Shown in pieces: positions 22,511-30,369 of a stretch of 33,240 nucleotides of DNA. Within the stretch, counting starts at the first letter, position 1, and every line of letters starts with the position of its first letter. The notes under the pieces were generated by a model. It saw only the letters and a list, made by a program, of their open reading frames with translations, was not told where the DNA came from and did not search any database. The translations under genes and the position numbers were made by a program. The DNA comes from Bacteroides acidifaciens (GTDB lineage: Bacteria > Bacteroidota > Bacteroidia > Bacteroidales > Bacteroidaceae), in contig NZ_JANJZR010000050.1 in NCBI RefSeq assembly GCF_024623065.1, positions 1 through 33,240 of the forward strand, read 5' to 3'.

Positions 22511-23233
22511 GTGAAAAAGATTTTAATATATCTCTTGTTGATAGTGGGTATGACTGCTCAGGCACAAGAGTTTAAACGTAATATAGAGGCTCACACCTTT
22601 GTTCCGAAAGGGCAATGGATTGTTGGCAGTTCGGTTTCTTATTCCGAACATAACGAGCAGAACTATCAGTTTCTGGTAATTGATGGTTTCAATTCAGATG
22701 GATATACCTTTAAGGTGAGTCCGATGTTTTGTTATGCATTTAAAGATAATGTGGCTGCCGGAGGACGTTTCTCTTATGGACGTACATTGACAAAATTGGA
22801 TGGAGTGACTCTGAATCTTGACGAAGATACCAAGTTTGATGTGAATGATATGTATCAATTGAAGCACACGTACAGTGCCATTGGAATTCTTCGAAATTAT
22901 ATCAACATAGGGACGAGCAAACGTTTTGCTCTTTTCGCTGAAACCAGGTTGGAGGTTGGTGGAAGCCAGTCTAAAGTAGTCACAAAGGATAATACTTCAC
23001 TAAGCGGAACGTATTCAAAAACTACAGATTTTGGCTTGGGAGTCGCTCCCGGTATTGTTGCGTTTATAAATAATTTTACGGCAGTTGAGGTCAGTGTTGG
23101 GGTTCTTGGATTGGATTTTAGTAAGGTAAAACAAACTACAGATCAAGTGTATGTCGGAGAGCGTTCGTCGAGTGCGGCAAACTTTAAAATTAACCTATTC
23201 TCTATTGGATTAGGTATAGCATTCTACTTATAA
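22511..23233 (+). CDS. Outer-membrane beta-barrel protein
   Basis: This protein has about 240 residues and a cleavable signal peptide, MKKILIYLLLIVGMTAQAQ. I choose the GTG at 22511, which gives MKKIL; an upstream TTG at 22505 would only add two residues. Mature sequence opens HTFVPKGQWIVGSSVSYSE and alternates amphipathic strands (FKVSPMFCYAFKDNVAAGGR, DFGLGVAPGIVAFINNFTAV), as in a small 8-10-strand barrel. It ends FKINLFSIGLGIAFYL. It is clearly paralogous to the next gene, 10 bases downstream. Being embedded among lipoprotein genes, it probably forms the membrane part of the same assembly. No enzymatic motif is seen. Confidence 0.8.
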   Translation: MKKILIYLLLIVGMTAQAQEFKRNIEAHTFVPKGQWIVGSSVSYSEHNEQNYQFLVIDGFNSDGYTFKVSPMFCYAFKDNVAAGGRFSYGRTLTKLDGVTLNLDEDTKFDVNDMYQLKHTYSAIGILRNYINIGTSKRFALFAETRLEVGGSQSKVVTKDNTSLSGTYSKTTDFGLGVAPGIVAFINNFTAVEVSVGVLGLDFSKVKQTTDQVYVGERSSSAANFKINLFSIGLGIAFYL

Positions 23234-23243
23234 GAAAGAAATA

Positions 23244-24092
23244 ATGAGTCGATTAATCTATATATGTGTAATGGTTGTGTTGGCTGGAGTACAGACACTT
23301 TCGGCACAACAACGGGATACAGTTATAATACGTGATACCATTTATTTGGATAAAGCGGAATTGGAGAGGAAGAAAGATGTTGTAGAGAACACTAACTTGA
23401 TTCATATCAAACCAATCGGACGCTTTGATCGTGGAATTGTAAGTTATCGGTTTATTCCTAAGAAAAAATGGATTGGTGGTCTTACCTTCTCCTATGTTAA
23501 TTTTGATAGTGATGACAGCCGTTTGCTGTTTTCTATGCTGAAGGATTTTGATTGTAACTTTAAAATGTTTTCAGTTAAGCCTTTTGTTGGTTATGCAGTG
23601 AAGGATAATGTTGTAGTCGGAATGAAGCTCGGATATAATCATACAATTGCTGATTTAGGAAATATATCGCTTAATATTGATGAAGAGTCGGATTTCTCAT
23701 TGAGTAATATGAGATATGCGGAAGACTTGTATTCCTTTGGCTTGTTCCACCGTTCGTATGTCGGGCTTGATAGGGGAAAATTATTCGGATTATTTAATGA
23801 GACGACATTAACGTATTTGAATGGGACATCGAGTTTTGCCAGAGGAGAAGGAGCGGAATATAAGCGGACGGATACAACGATAAATGAATTGCATTTGGGT
23901 ATCAATCCGGGCATCTCTGTTTTTATAACACAGAATGTTTGTGCAGAGCTTTCTTTTGGAGTAGTGGGTTTCAAATATAGATTGGAGAAACAAAGCAATA
24001 ATTTGGGAGAAACTGGAAAACGACGGTCTAGCGGTGCTGATTTTAAGATCAATCTGTTTAATATAAATATTGGTTTAACTTTTTGCATGTAA
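23244..24092 (+). CDS. Outer-membrane beta-barrel protein (paralogue)
   Basis: This 282-residue protein has a signal peptide ending QTLSAQQ. An extra N-terminal stretch of about 40 residues (RDTVIIRDTIYLDKAELERK) is absent from its neighbour and could be a periplasmic or plug segment. From about residue 60 it parallels the previous protein: FIPKKKWIGGLTFSYVN, KPFVGYAVKDNVVVG, ISLNIDEESDF, LGINPGISVFITQNVCAELS, ending GADFKINLFNINIGLTFCM. The stop overlaps the next start by one base (TAATG), so translation is coupled to the following lipoprotein. Paired barrels in tandem suggest duplication followed by specialisation, perhaps as a heteromeric pore or anchor. Confidence 0.8.
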   Translation: MSRLIYICVMVVLAGVQTLSAQQRDTVIIRDTIYLDKAELERKKDVVENTNLIHIKPIGRFDRGIVSYRFIPKKKWIGGLTFSYVNFDSDDSRLLFSMLKDFDCNFKMFSVKPFVGYAVKDNVVVGMKLGYNHTIADLGNISLNIDEESDFSLSNMRYAEDLYSFGLFHRSYVGLDRGKLFGLFNETTLTYLNGTSSFARGEGAEYKRTDTTINELHLGINPGISVFITQNVCAELSFGVVGFKYRLEKQSNNLGETGKRRSSGADFKINLFNINIGLTFCM

Positions 24093-25690
24093 TGGTGATG
24101 CGTATTATATATAATTTATCTCTTAGTGCAGTAATCGTATGTTTACTGCAAAGCTGTATCAAAAATGATATAGGATATCCGCAGATTGCATTATCTATTA
24201 TAGAAATGCATGTGACTGGACAGCAAGGGAATGCTCTTGTTTCCGAAGAAAACCGTACAGTCACACTTAATATAGAAGAGACGCAGGATTTGAAAAAAGT
24301 TCAGGTTACTGCTTTCACTGTGACGGAAGGTGCTGAAAGTACACTTGCGGTGAACGATATTATTGATTTGACGAGTCCTTATAAAGTAACATTGTCACTT
24401 TATCAAAATTATCAGTGGAGTATCCTTGCCAAGCGTAATATAGATCGAACTTATAAACTCCAAAATCAAGTTGGGGTATCTGATATTAATGAAGAACAGC
24501 GGTTGGCTGTGGCATATGTGACAAAAGACACAAAGTGGAAAGAGCTGCAATTGCTTGAACTGAAGTTGGGACCGGTAGGAGCTACTTATAATGGAAGTAC
24601 TGAAATACCTTCTTTGAATTGGACTGTATATTCCAATTACGCTTCTGCCAAAATCTTGGTGAAATATAAAGATTCCTTTGAAGAAGAATGGGAAGTGCGT
24701 GCTTATCGTAAAGATAAAAATGCTGAAACGAAGCAGGCCGATGGATGGGTGAATGTAGCATGGTTATATGGTGAAGGGCTTGAAGGAGAGGATAATGGGT
24801 TTGAAATCCGTGAGACTTCCGCACTTGAATGGCAAAAAGTAGATAAATCTTATATAACATTTGATGGAGCGGCATTTACGGCTTGTGTTCCACACCTAAA
24901 GGCGGAGACAGAATATATTTGCCGAGCTTATTCTGGAACTGACTATGGTACAGAACTTTCCTTTACAACAGGAAAAGCGGTAGAAATTCCGGGCGGTTTG
25001 TTCGAGGATTGGAGCAAAGAGGATAAGGGCAATAACAAGATACTTTGGAAACCATGGGCAGAAGGGATGGAGAAAGGGTATTGGGATACGGGTAACAAAG
25101 GTGCTACTACTGTTGGCACCAGTAATACGATTCCGGTGTTTGATACATGGAATGGCTCGGGTAAGGCTGCACAGTTGAAATCTGTTTATATTGTATTGAA
25201 ATTTGCTGCTGGTAACTTGTTTGTCGGAGATTATTTGAGAACAGATGTTACTGATGGAGTGCTTAGTTTTGGCAAGCCATTTACAGAACGTCCCACTCGT
25301 CTGAAAGGACATATTAAATATACAAGCGTAATTATCGACAAATCAACTTCTGAATTCAGTTATTTGAAAGGTCGACCTGATTCTTGTTATATTTATGTAG
25401 CTTTAGGTGATTGGGATGAACCTGTGGAAATTCGAACTAAGAAGAGTGAGCGTAAATTATTCGATAAGAATGACCCGAATATCATTGCTTATGCGGAATT
25501 CATTTCCGGAAAAACTATACCTCAATACACAGAGTTGGATTTACCTTTAGTTTATCGTTCTACTAGTCGTGTTCCTAAATATCTGGTGTTAGTATGTACG
25601 GCAAGTAAGTATGGTGACTACTTTACCGGGGGAGATGGCAGTACTTTATGGGTAGATGATTTTAGTTTGAAATACGATTATGATGATTAG
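24092..25690 (+). CDS. PCMD surface lipoprotein
   Basis: This is a lipoprotein of about 532 residues, with signal peptide MVMRIIYNLSLSAVIVCLLQ and Cys22. The start at 24092 overlaps the stop of the barrel gene (TAATG); an in-frame TTG at 24083 is less likely. The N-terminal part (about 25-120) is an Ig-like region like those before PCMDs (MHVTGQQGNALVSEENRTVT, LYQNYQWSILAKR). An Fn3-like strand set ends HLKAETEYICRAYSGTDYG (about 270-290). The PCMD (about 300-532) has GLFEDWSKED, KFAAGNLFVGDYL, FTERPTRLKGHIKY, LVCTASKYGDYFTGG and LWVDDFSLKY. It lacks DUF4493, unlike the three upstream lipoproteins. It is the last gene of the operon; IS66-type debris follows 36 bases later. Confidence 0.85.
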   Translation: MVMRIIYNLSLSAVIVCLLQSCIKNDIGYPQIALSIIEMHVTGQQGNALVSEENRTVTLNIEETQDLKKVQVTAFTVTEGAESTLAVNDIIDLTSPYKVTLSLYQNYQWSILAKRNIDRTYKLQNQVGVSDINEEQRLAVAYVTKDTKWKELQLLELKLGPVGATYNGSTEIPSLNWTVYSNYASAKILVKYKDSFEEEWEVRAYRKDKNAETKQADGWVNVAWLYGEGLEGEDNGFEIRETSALEWQKVDKSYITFDGAAFTACVPHLKAETEYICRAYSGTDYGTELSFTTGKAVEIPGGLFEDWSKEDKGNNKILWKPWAEGMEKGYWDTGNKGATTVGTSNTIPVFDTWNGSGKAAQLKSVYIVLKFAAGNLFVGDYLRTDVTDGVLSFGKPFTERPTRLKGHIKYTSVIIDKSTSEFSYLKGRPDSCYIYVALGDWDEPVEIRTKKSERKLFDKNDPNIIAYAEFISGKTIPQYTELDLPLVYRSTSRVPKYLVLVCTASKYGDYFTGGDGSTLWVDDFSLKYDYDD

Positions 25691-25726
25691 TTTCAAAATT
25701 GTGTCCTTCTAATGAAACAAAGCGTT

Positions 25727-25910
25727 GTAAGCGTCCGACATGACGTATTGCTCCCAACCATAATAACACTGACTTTCGCTGCTGTAATCCAAAACTAAAA
25801 ACATATGTATAGCAGCAGTGATTTCGAAAGGCTGTTCATCCGCTACAAAGCGGAAGCCATGCCACAAGGCGAGTCCATACTGGAGTTCTGTTTGAAGAAC
25901 AAAGTACCCC
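25727..25910 (+). mobile_element. Left-end remnant of an IS66-family element
   Basis: The remnant opens with GTAAGCG (25727-25733), the typical IS66-family terminus. At 25804 a frame begins MYSSSDFERLFIRYKAEAMP and runs through GESILEFCLKNKVP, as in the first small protein of Bacteroides IS66 elements. Homology stops at about 25905 and a stop follows at 25918-25920. The remaining open reading frames, including the large transposase, are gone. It is a dead fragment joined directly to a piece of an ATPase gene. Confidence 0.7.
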
Positions 25911-26264
25911 TCGTGGTGTAGGATCAGTAGTATAGCTACCGCCCTCAATGTGAGCCGCAACAGCGTGGCGGATTATTGTCTTTATATTGAAGAAGCCGGG
26001 CTGATAGCCCAGCTTCGTGATGATACGGAAGGAATACGCGGATTGGGGAAAGTAGATAAGATATATCTTGATAATACCAATCTGATATACAATCTTGGAG
26101 GAGAACAGTCGGAGATTGGGAATGTTCGTGAAACTTTCTTTTTCAACCCAATGAGGGTCAATCATGATGTTGTGACTTCCTCTGTTTCGGATTTTAGTAT
26201 GGATGGTTATACGTTTGAAATGAAATCAGTCGATACCAATCGGTTAAATATAGGTTTGTCTTGA
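25911..26264 (+). pseudogene. Fragment of an AAA/DUF4143 ATPase gene
   Basis: A frame with no proper start reads SIATALNVSRNSVADYCLYI, then EEAGLIAQLRDDTEGIRGLG and VDKIYLDNTNLIYNL. This is the winged-helix/DUF4143 part of the DUF4143-type AAA ATPases common in Bacteroidota. The P-loop and the rest of the N-terminus are missing, because the frame joins IS66 sequence at about 25910. At the 3' end, after SDFSMDGYTFE, the sequence departs from the family and stops at 26264. Both ends are therefore truncated. A GTG at 25950 could start a 104-residue product, but I consider this a pseudogene. Confidence 0.65.
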
Positions 26265-26356
26265 AAAAACTATCTCATTTTGGGGTTAAAAATGGGAAGT
26301 CTGGCATACAAATCTTAAAAATAGAACATAAAATACAAAGAATAGACCTTGCGAGG

Positions 26357-26383
26357 GTAAATGCAAAGTCATTACTTTGCACT
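26357..26383 (+). promoter_or_regulatory. Possible promoter of the calycin/PCMD lipoprotein gene
   Basis: TTACTTTG (26376-26383) differs from TAnnTTTG at one position, and a TTG lies about 20 bases upstream, as expected for a -33 element. The preceding 45 bases recur in diverged form downstream at 29611-29652. The gene therefore has its own control region, separate from the upstream operon. Confidence 0.4.
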
Positions 26384-26418
26384 CGATTTTTTATCGAAAA
26401 AAAGATTATTAACTAACA

Positions 26419-27909
26419 ATGAAAATTATGAAGAAAAGTTTGTTGTATTTGTTTATGCTCGTTTGTTCTGTGACTTTGTTTACGGGATGTAGTGACGATG
26501 ACGATGCTGTTGTTTATCCTATAGATGCTGAAATTGCCGGAGTTTATAAAGGAACATTGGATATTTCTTTGGATGGAACTACAATAGGATCTGATATTCC
26601 TAAAAATATAACAATATCTAAGGCAGGAGATGCTTCTGTTAATATGGAATTGAAGGATTTCAATTTTATGGGAATGGACTTGGGTACTATTGCTTTGACT
26701 GATTGTGCTTTGGAGAAAGATGGAAACAGCTATCGTTTTACAGGAAAGCAAGTCTTGAATGTGACACAATATAATTTGACTGGTGATATTAATGCCCAAG
26801 GACATATCTCTGGTAATAAAGTAGTAGTTGATTTGGATATCGCTGCCAAATTGGGTGATTTGGAACAGGCTGTGAAAGTGGTATATGAAGGTACTAAATT
26901 GACAGGTTCGGAAAGTAGTGAAGCTAAGATTGCAAGTTTCATCATTGACGATGAGGCAGTGGTAGAACAACCAGTTATAAATGAAGAAGCTGGTACGATT
27001 GTTTTTGCTGTTAATGAGAAGGCAGCATCTTTCAAGTTTACTCCTATTATTGAAATATCTGAAGGAGCAACTATTACTCCGGCTTCCGGTGTAGAACAGG
27101 ACTTCTCGAATAATAAGAAAGTGACTTATACTGTGATGGCGGAAGATGGAACCGTGAAAGTTTATACGGCTTTTGTAGAAGGTACTCGCAGTGTATTGAA
27201 ATATTCTTTTGAAGAATGGAAGGAAGGTACTAAGAATGATGAACTGTTACCCAAAGATTTGTGGGCAGGAAGTGCTGCTGGAGCAGGTTTTTTAGGTGGT
27301 ACTTTGTTGAGAAAAGAAACTAGAGAGGATGGTACGTATGCGGCTAAATTGATAACTTTTGAATATCCAAATGAGCCAAGTTCATTAGTTCCGAAGATTA
27401 CTGCCGGTTCTATTTTTATTGGTAAATTTGATATGATGCCTGCTTTGCAAGGTGATAGGTTGAGTTGTACTAAATTTGGTCTTGATGCAGAAACAGTTGG
27501 TTTAGGTGGAAAACCGCTTCGTTTTAAGGGTGTTTATAAATATGAATCAGGTTCTAATTATCTTGACGCTTCTAATCATGAGGATGTAAAACCGGTTGAT
27601 ATTAAAGATAAAGGACAGATTCAAGCCATATTGTATAAAGTGCAAACAGGTGAGGATGGTAAAGAGATTGTATTGACAGGTCACGATGTGAACACTTCGG
27701 AATTAAGAGTTGCTGTTGCTAATATTATCGTTGAGGATATTAAAGAATATACTCCTTTTAACATTGAATTTGAATATTTACAAGAGTATGACCGAAATAG
27801 CAAATATAAATTTGCTATAGTTTGCTCTTCAAGTAAAGATGGTGATTCATTTAAAGGTGCCGGTGGTAGTACTTTGATTGTGGATGAATTTGAAGTTGTA
27901 TGTGAATAG
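26419..27909 (+). CDS. Calycin-like/PCMD surface lipoprotein
   Basis: This 496-residue lipoprotein has a signal peptide ending LFTGC (Cys24 from the first Met; an ATG three codons later is equally possible). The Cys is followed by SDDDD, matching the lipoprotein export signal that sends Bacteroides lipoproteins to the cell surface. Residues about 38-150 resemble the calycin-like barrel domain of Bacteroides proteins: EIAGVYKGTLDISLDG, DIPKNITISKAGDASVNMEL, DINAQGHISGNKVVVDLDI. A short Ig-like segment (about 165-255) precedes a PCMD (about 260-496) with YSFEEWKEGTK, ITAGSIFIGKFD, FALVCSSSKDGDSFKG-like strand residues (IVCSSSKDGDSFKGAGG) and LIVDEFEVV. It is probably functionally related to the upstream operon but independently transcribed. 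The substrate is unknown. Confidence 0.85.
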   Translation: MKIMKKSLLYLFMLVCSVTLFTGCSDDDDAVVYPIDAEIAGVYKGTLDISLDGTTIGSDIPKNITISKAGDASVNMELKDFNFMGMDLGTIALTDCALEKDGNSYRFTGKQVLNVTQYNLTGDINAQGHISGNKVVVDLDIAAKLGDLEQAVKVVYEGTKLTGSESSEAKIASFIIDDEAVVEQPVINEEAGTIVFAVNEKAASFKFTPIIEISEGATITPASGVEQDFSNNKKVTYTVMAEDGTVKVYTAFVEGTRSVLKYSFEEWKEGTKNDELLPKDLWAGSAAGAGFLGGTLLRKETREDGTYAAKLITFEYPNEPSSLVPKITAGSIFIGKFDMMPALQGDRLSCTKFGLDAETVGLGGKPLRFKGVYKYESGSNYLDASNHEDVKPVDIKDKGQIQAILYKVQTGEDGKEIVLTGHDVNTSELRVAVANIIVEDIKEYTPFNIEFEYLQEYDRNSKYKFAIVCSSSKDGDSFKGAGGSTLIVDEFEVVCE

Positions 27910-27941
27910 AATTATTGCGTAAGTGAAATAATGCTTATGTT

Positions 27942-29480
27942 AAAAAGAGGGTGTCCGAAAAGGGTACCCTCTATTTATTTGTGCAAAAGTCTGAACTTTC
28001 CCAAGCTCAGACTTTTTTATTTGCTCTAAAATTCTTATCTTAGAGCATGTTAATCGGGTGAACAAATATACAATTTAAGGAGTGTTCTCAAGGCATGGGA
28101 GTACTATTTCCTTCGCGTCTTGATGAAAATATTGCTTCGGATGCTCCGGTCAGGCTTGTCAATCGGATCGTTGATGACCTTGACATTAGTCCGTTGCTGT
28201 CTACTTATAACGGTGGCGGTTGTCCAGCTTATTATCCCCGTATGCTTCTAAAGGTATTATTCTTCGCCTACCTTAACAATGTTTATTCCTGTCGTAAGAT
28301 AGCTCGCCTACTTCAGGAGAACATCCTTTATATGTGGCTTTCGGGTAAATCAACTCCCGACTTTCGTACTATCAATGATTTTCGTAGCAAACGTTTGAAA
28401 GGGTGCATTCACAGAAGGAAAAAATAGATGCTATCAATCTTGAGAACCGCGGCAAACGTGAGCTTCGTCAGATTAAGAAACTTAAGGAAGAACATCTTCC
28501 CAAACTGCAAGATTATGAGAAGCACCTGGATACGATGCAGGAAAGAAACAGCTATTCCAAAACAGATCCTGATGCTACTTTCATGCGCATGAAAGAAGAT
28601 CACATGAAAAACGGACAACTTAAACCGGGATATAATCTGCAGATATCTACCGAAAACCAGTTTATAACAAATTATGCTTTCTCTCACAATCCCGGTGATA
28701 CCTTAACGCTAATTCCATTTCTATTATATGGTTGGCTGAGATACAACCGTTTGATGAAGGAGGTTTGCGCGGATGCCGGATATGGAAGCGAAGAGAATTA
28801 TGAGTTTATGGGATACTTTGGTATAAGCGCTTATGTGAAGTATAATTATTTTCATGTGGAGCAAACTAAGAAATGGAAAGGGGATATCTCTAAACAAGAG
28901 AATTTATACTATAACGAATCGGATGATTACTTTGTATGCCCAATGGGACAGCATATGAAGCTTGCTTACAAAACCCGGACTGTCAATGATAATGGGTATG
29001 AAAGTGAAATAAGCGTTTACCGTGCCGCAGACTGCAAGGAATGTCCTCTGCGGAATAAATATCACAAGGGAAAAGGAAATAGAGAGATCAGAGTTAACCA
29101 TAAATTAAGACGATACAAGCAACTGGCACGAGAGAGGCTCATTTCACCGGAAGGGCTCAAACATAGAAGCAAAAGACCGGTGGAGGTAGAAGCAGTCTTT
29201 GGGCAAATAAAATGGAATAAGGGATATAAGAGATTCAGGCATGTAGGCTTTGATAAGATTGTCATGGACTTTGGTATCTTAGCTATTGCCTTCAACATTG
29301 GAAAAATGATAGCCAAGGGGAAAAAGACTAAGAAAAAGGGAAATGGAGCAGTTTATAACGACAGTTTAGAGAGAAATATAAGTTGGATAGTCGCAATTTT
29401 TATAGTTGGGCAAAAAAGTACGCAACACACATAAAAGCTATAAAAAAGATGAAGGGTACCCTTTTCGGAACCCTCTTTTC
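27942..29480 (+). mobile_element. Defective IS1182-family insertion sequence
   Basis: This 1.54-kb element has inverted ends: AAAAGAGGGTGTCCGAAAAG at the left (from 27943) and its near complement at the right, ending CCCTCTTTT (29471-29479), with one indel. TATGTT lies just outside both ends (27936-27941 and 29481-29486) and may be a target duplication. Inside is a broken DUF772/DDE transposase. An 8-bp inverted repeat (TGCTCTAA ... TTAGAGCA, about 28022-28047) sits upstream of the coding part. Intact relatives are longer, so an internal stretch has been lost. It landed 32 bases after the calycin/PCMD lipoprotein gene. Confidence 0.8.
28095..29434 (+). pseudogene. IS1182-type transposase, internally deleted and frameshifted
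   Basis: The first frame (28095-28427, 110 residues) is the DUF772 N-terminal domain: MGVLFPSRLDENIASDAPVR, YYPRMLLKVLFFAYLNNVYS, STPDFRTINDFRSKRLKG. The rest lies in another frame (28403-29434): ERNSYSKTDPDATFMRMKED, ADAGYGSEENYEFMGYFG (second catalytic Asp), CPMGQHMKLAY, and EVEAVFGQIKWNKGYKRFRH (catalytic Glu). The expected stretch between RLKG and the Lys/Glu-rich coiled region, including the IDGTK-type first catalytic Asp, is missing. I estimate that roughly 100 residues are lost from a protein of about 550. The enzyme must be inactive unless helped in trans. Confidence 0.75.
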
Positions 29481-29610
29481 TATGTTGTTTATATAACGAT
29501 TGCTCATTTTGGTTGGAAGAGATATTTTAAGGGTGGGTATATTAAACATGAACTTTATATGTTTATATGAGAAAGGTGTCTTATTTTTGTATGAAATATA
29601 GGGAAAATCT

Positions 29611-29652
29611 TAAAAAAAGAACATGAAAAGTATAGAATTGATCTTGTTTAAT
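29611..29652 (+). repeat. Diverged copy of the calycin/PCMD gene upstream region
   Basis: About 41 bases starting AAATCTTAAAAAAAGAACAT match the stretch at 26311-26352, upstream of the calycin/PCMD lipoprotein gene, at about 80 percent identity by eye. No gene follows; the MITE-like element starts three bases later. It may be the left-over promoter region of a lost paralogous gene. Confidence 0.5.
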
Positions 29653-29654
29653 GA

Positions 29655-29815
29655 TTAAGAGCCTGTTTAAATTTTCCTGAGATTGTGTTAGATAGGCTTT
29701 ACCGACCAGTTTTTATTCGTCACATAGTTTCCGTCATGCTCCTCACAACAACAGAAAATATACTCGAAAGCAACTCTCAAAACTGTGTCGGGCAAAACTC
29801 GGAGCAGGCTCTTAA
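29655..29815 (+). mobile_element. 161-bp MITE-like element with TTAAGAGCCTG termini
   Basis: The element begins TTAAGAGCCTG (29655-29665) and ends with the exact complement CAGGCTCTTAA (29805-29815). It has no reading frame of note. Its first 75 bases recur inverted at the left window edge with about three differences, which shows it is dispersed. Terminal TTAA could be part of the element or a duplicated target. It may be the non-autonomous derivative of an unidentified insertion sequence. Confidence 0.65.
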
Positions 29816-29910
29816 TAACCCACTTTTCATTCATTAATAAAAAAGTTCTCATTCATTAATTGTAAACTTCTTATTATCAGCATGTAAACTTATTCTTCGT
29901 TAACCGTAAT

Positions 29911-29998
29911 CTATAAACGCAAGCTTCGTTTATAAAAACAAAGGCTTTGATTATAAAAACGCAACTTGCAATTATATAATCAAAGCTTGCGTTTATAG
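29911..29998. repeat. Nested inverted repeats
   Basis: CTATAAACGCAAGCTT (29911-29926) is exactly complementary to 29983-29998. Inside, GCTTTGATTATA (29944-29955) is complementary to 29975-29986, sharing part of the right arm. The motif TTTATAAAAAC/ATTATAAAAAC is repeated between them. The alternatives would form mutually exclusive hairpins. No adjacent gene explains it. Confidence 0.75.
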
Positions 29999-30369
29999 TT
30001 TGCATCGAATGAAAAGAAAGTTTCCTTCCTATCCAGAGGAAGTTTATATTTAATGGGTAGGAAATTTTTCGTTAACAGCCAAGAACGCAACTGTTAATAC
30101 CTTTTCTGCTGACTATAGACAGACGTGATGAGAAGAGCTTGTTTCAAAAGGGGTGAAATAAAAATTTTAAGAAAGTTCCCATCTCTGATAAGTAGTTATC
30201 CATACATAGTGCATATAAAAAAACAGGGATGCAGACCTGTTTACAAAAGGTGGATTGTGAAAAAAGCATTCGGTTAAAATATCAGCTATAAAATTATTAT
30301 TGAAGAAAGGTTTAAACAGATTCTAAAACCGATACTCAATTAATGCCTGATCCTCTCAATGATTAATAT

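Noticed and set aside
25950..26264. An intact 104-residue protein from the GTG at 25950
   Set aside because: The sequence upstream in the same frame is still ATPase-like, and both ends are truncated compared with the DUF4143 family.
1..29815. A composite transposon bounded by the inverted MITE-like copies
   Set aside because: The segment contains core housekeeping genes (ddh, ruvA, cca, gdhA) and the repeats carry no transposase; independent insertions are more likely.
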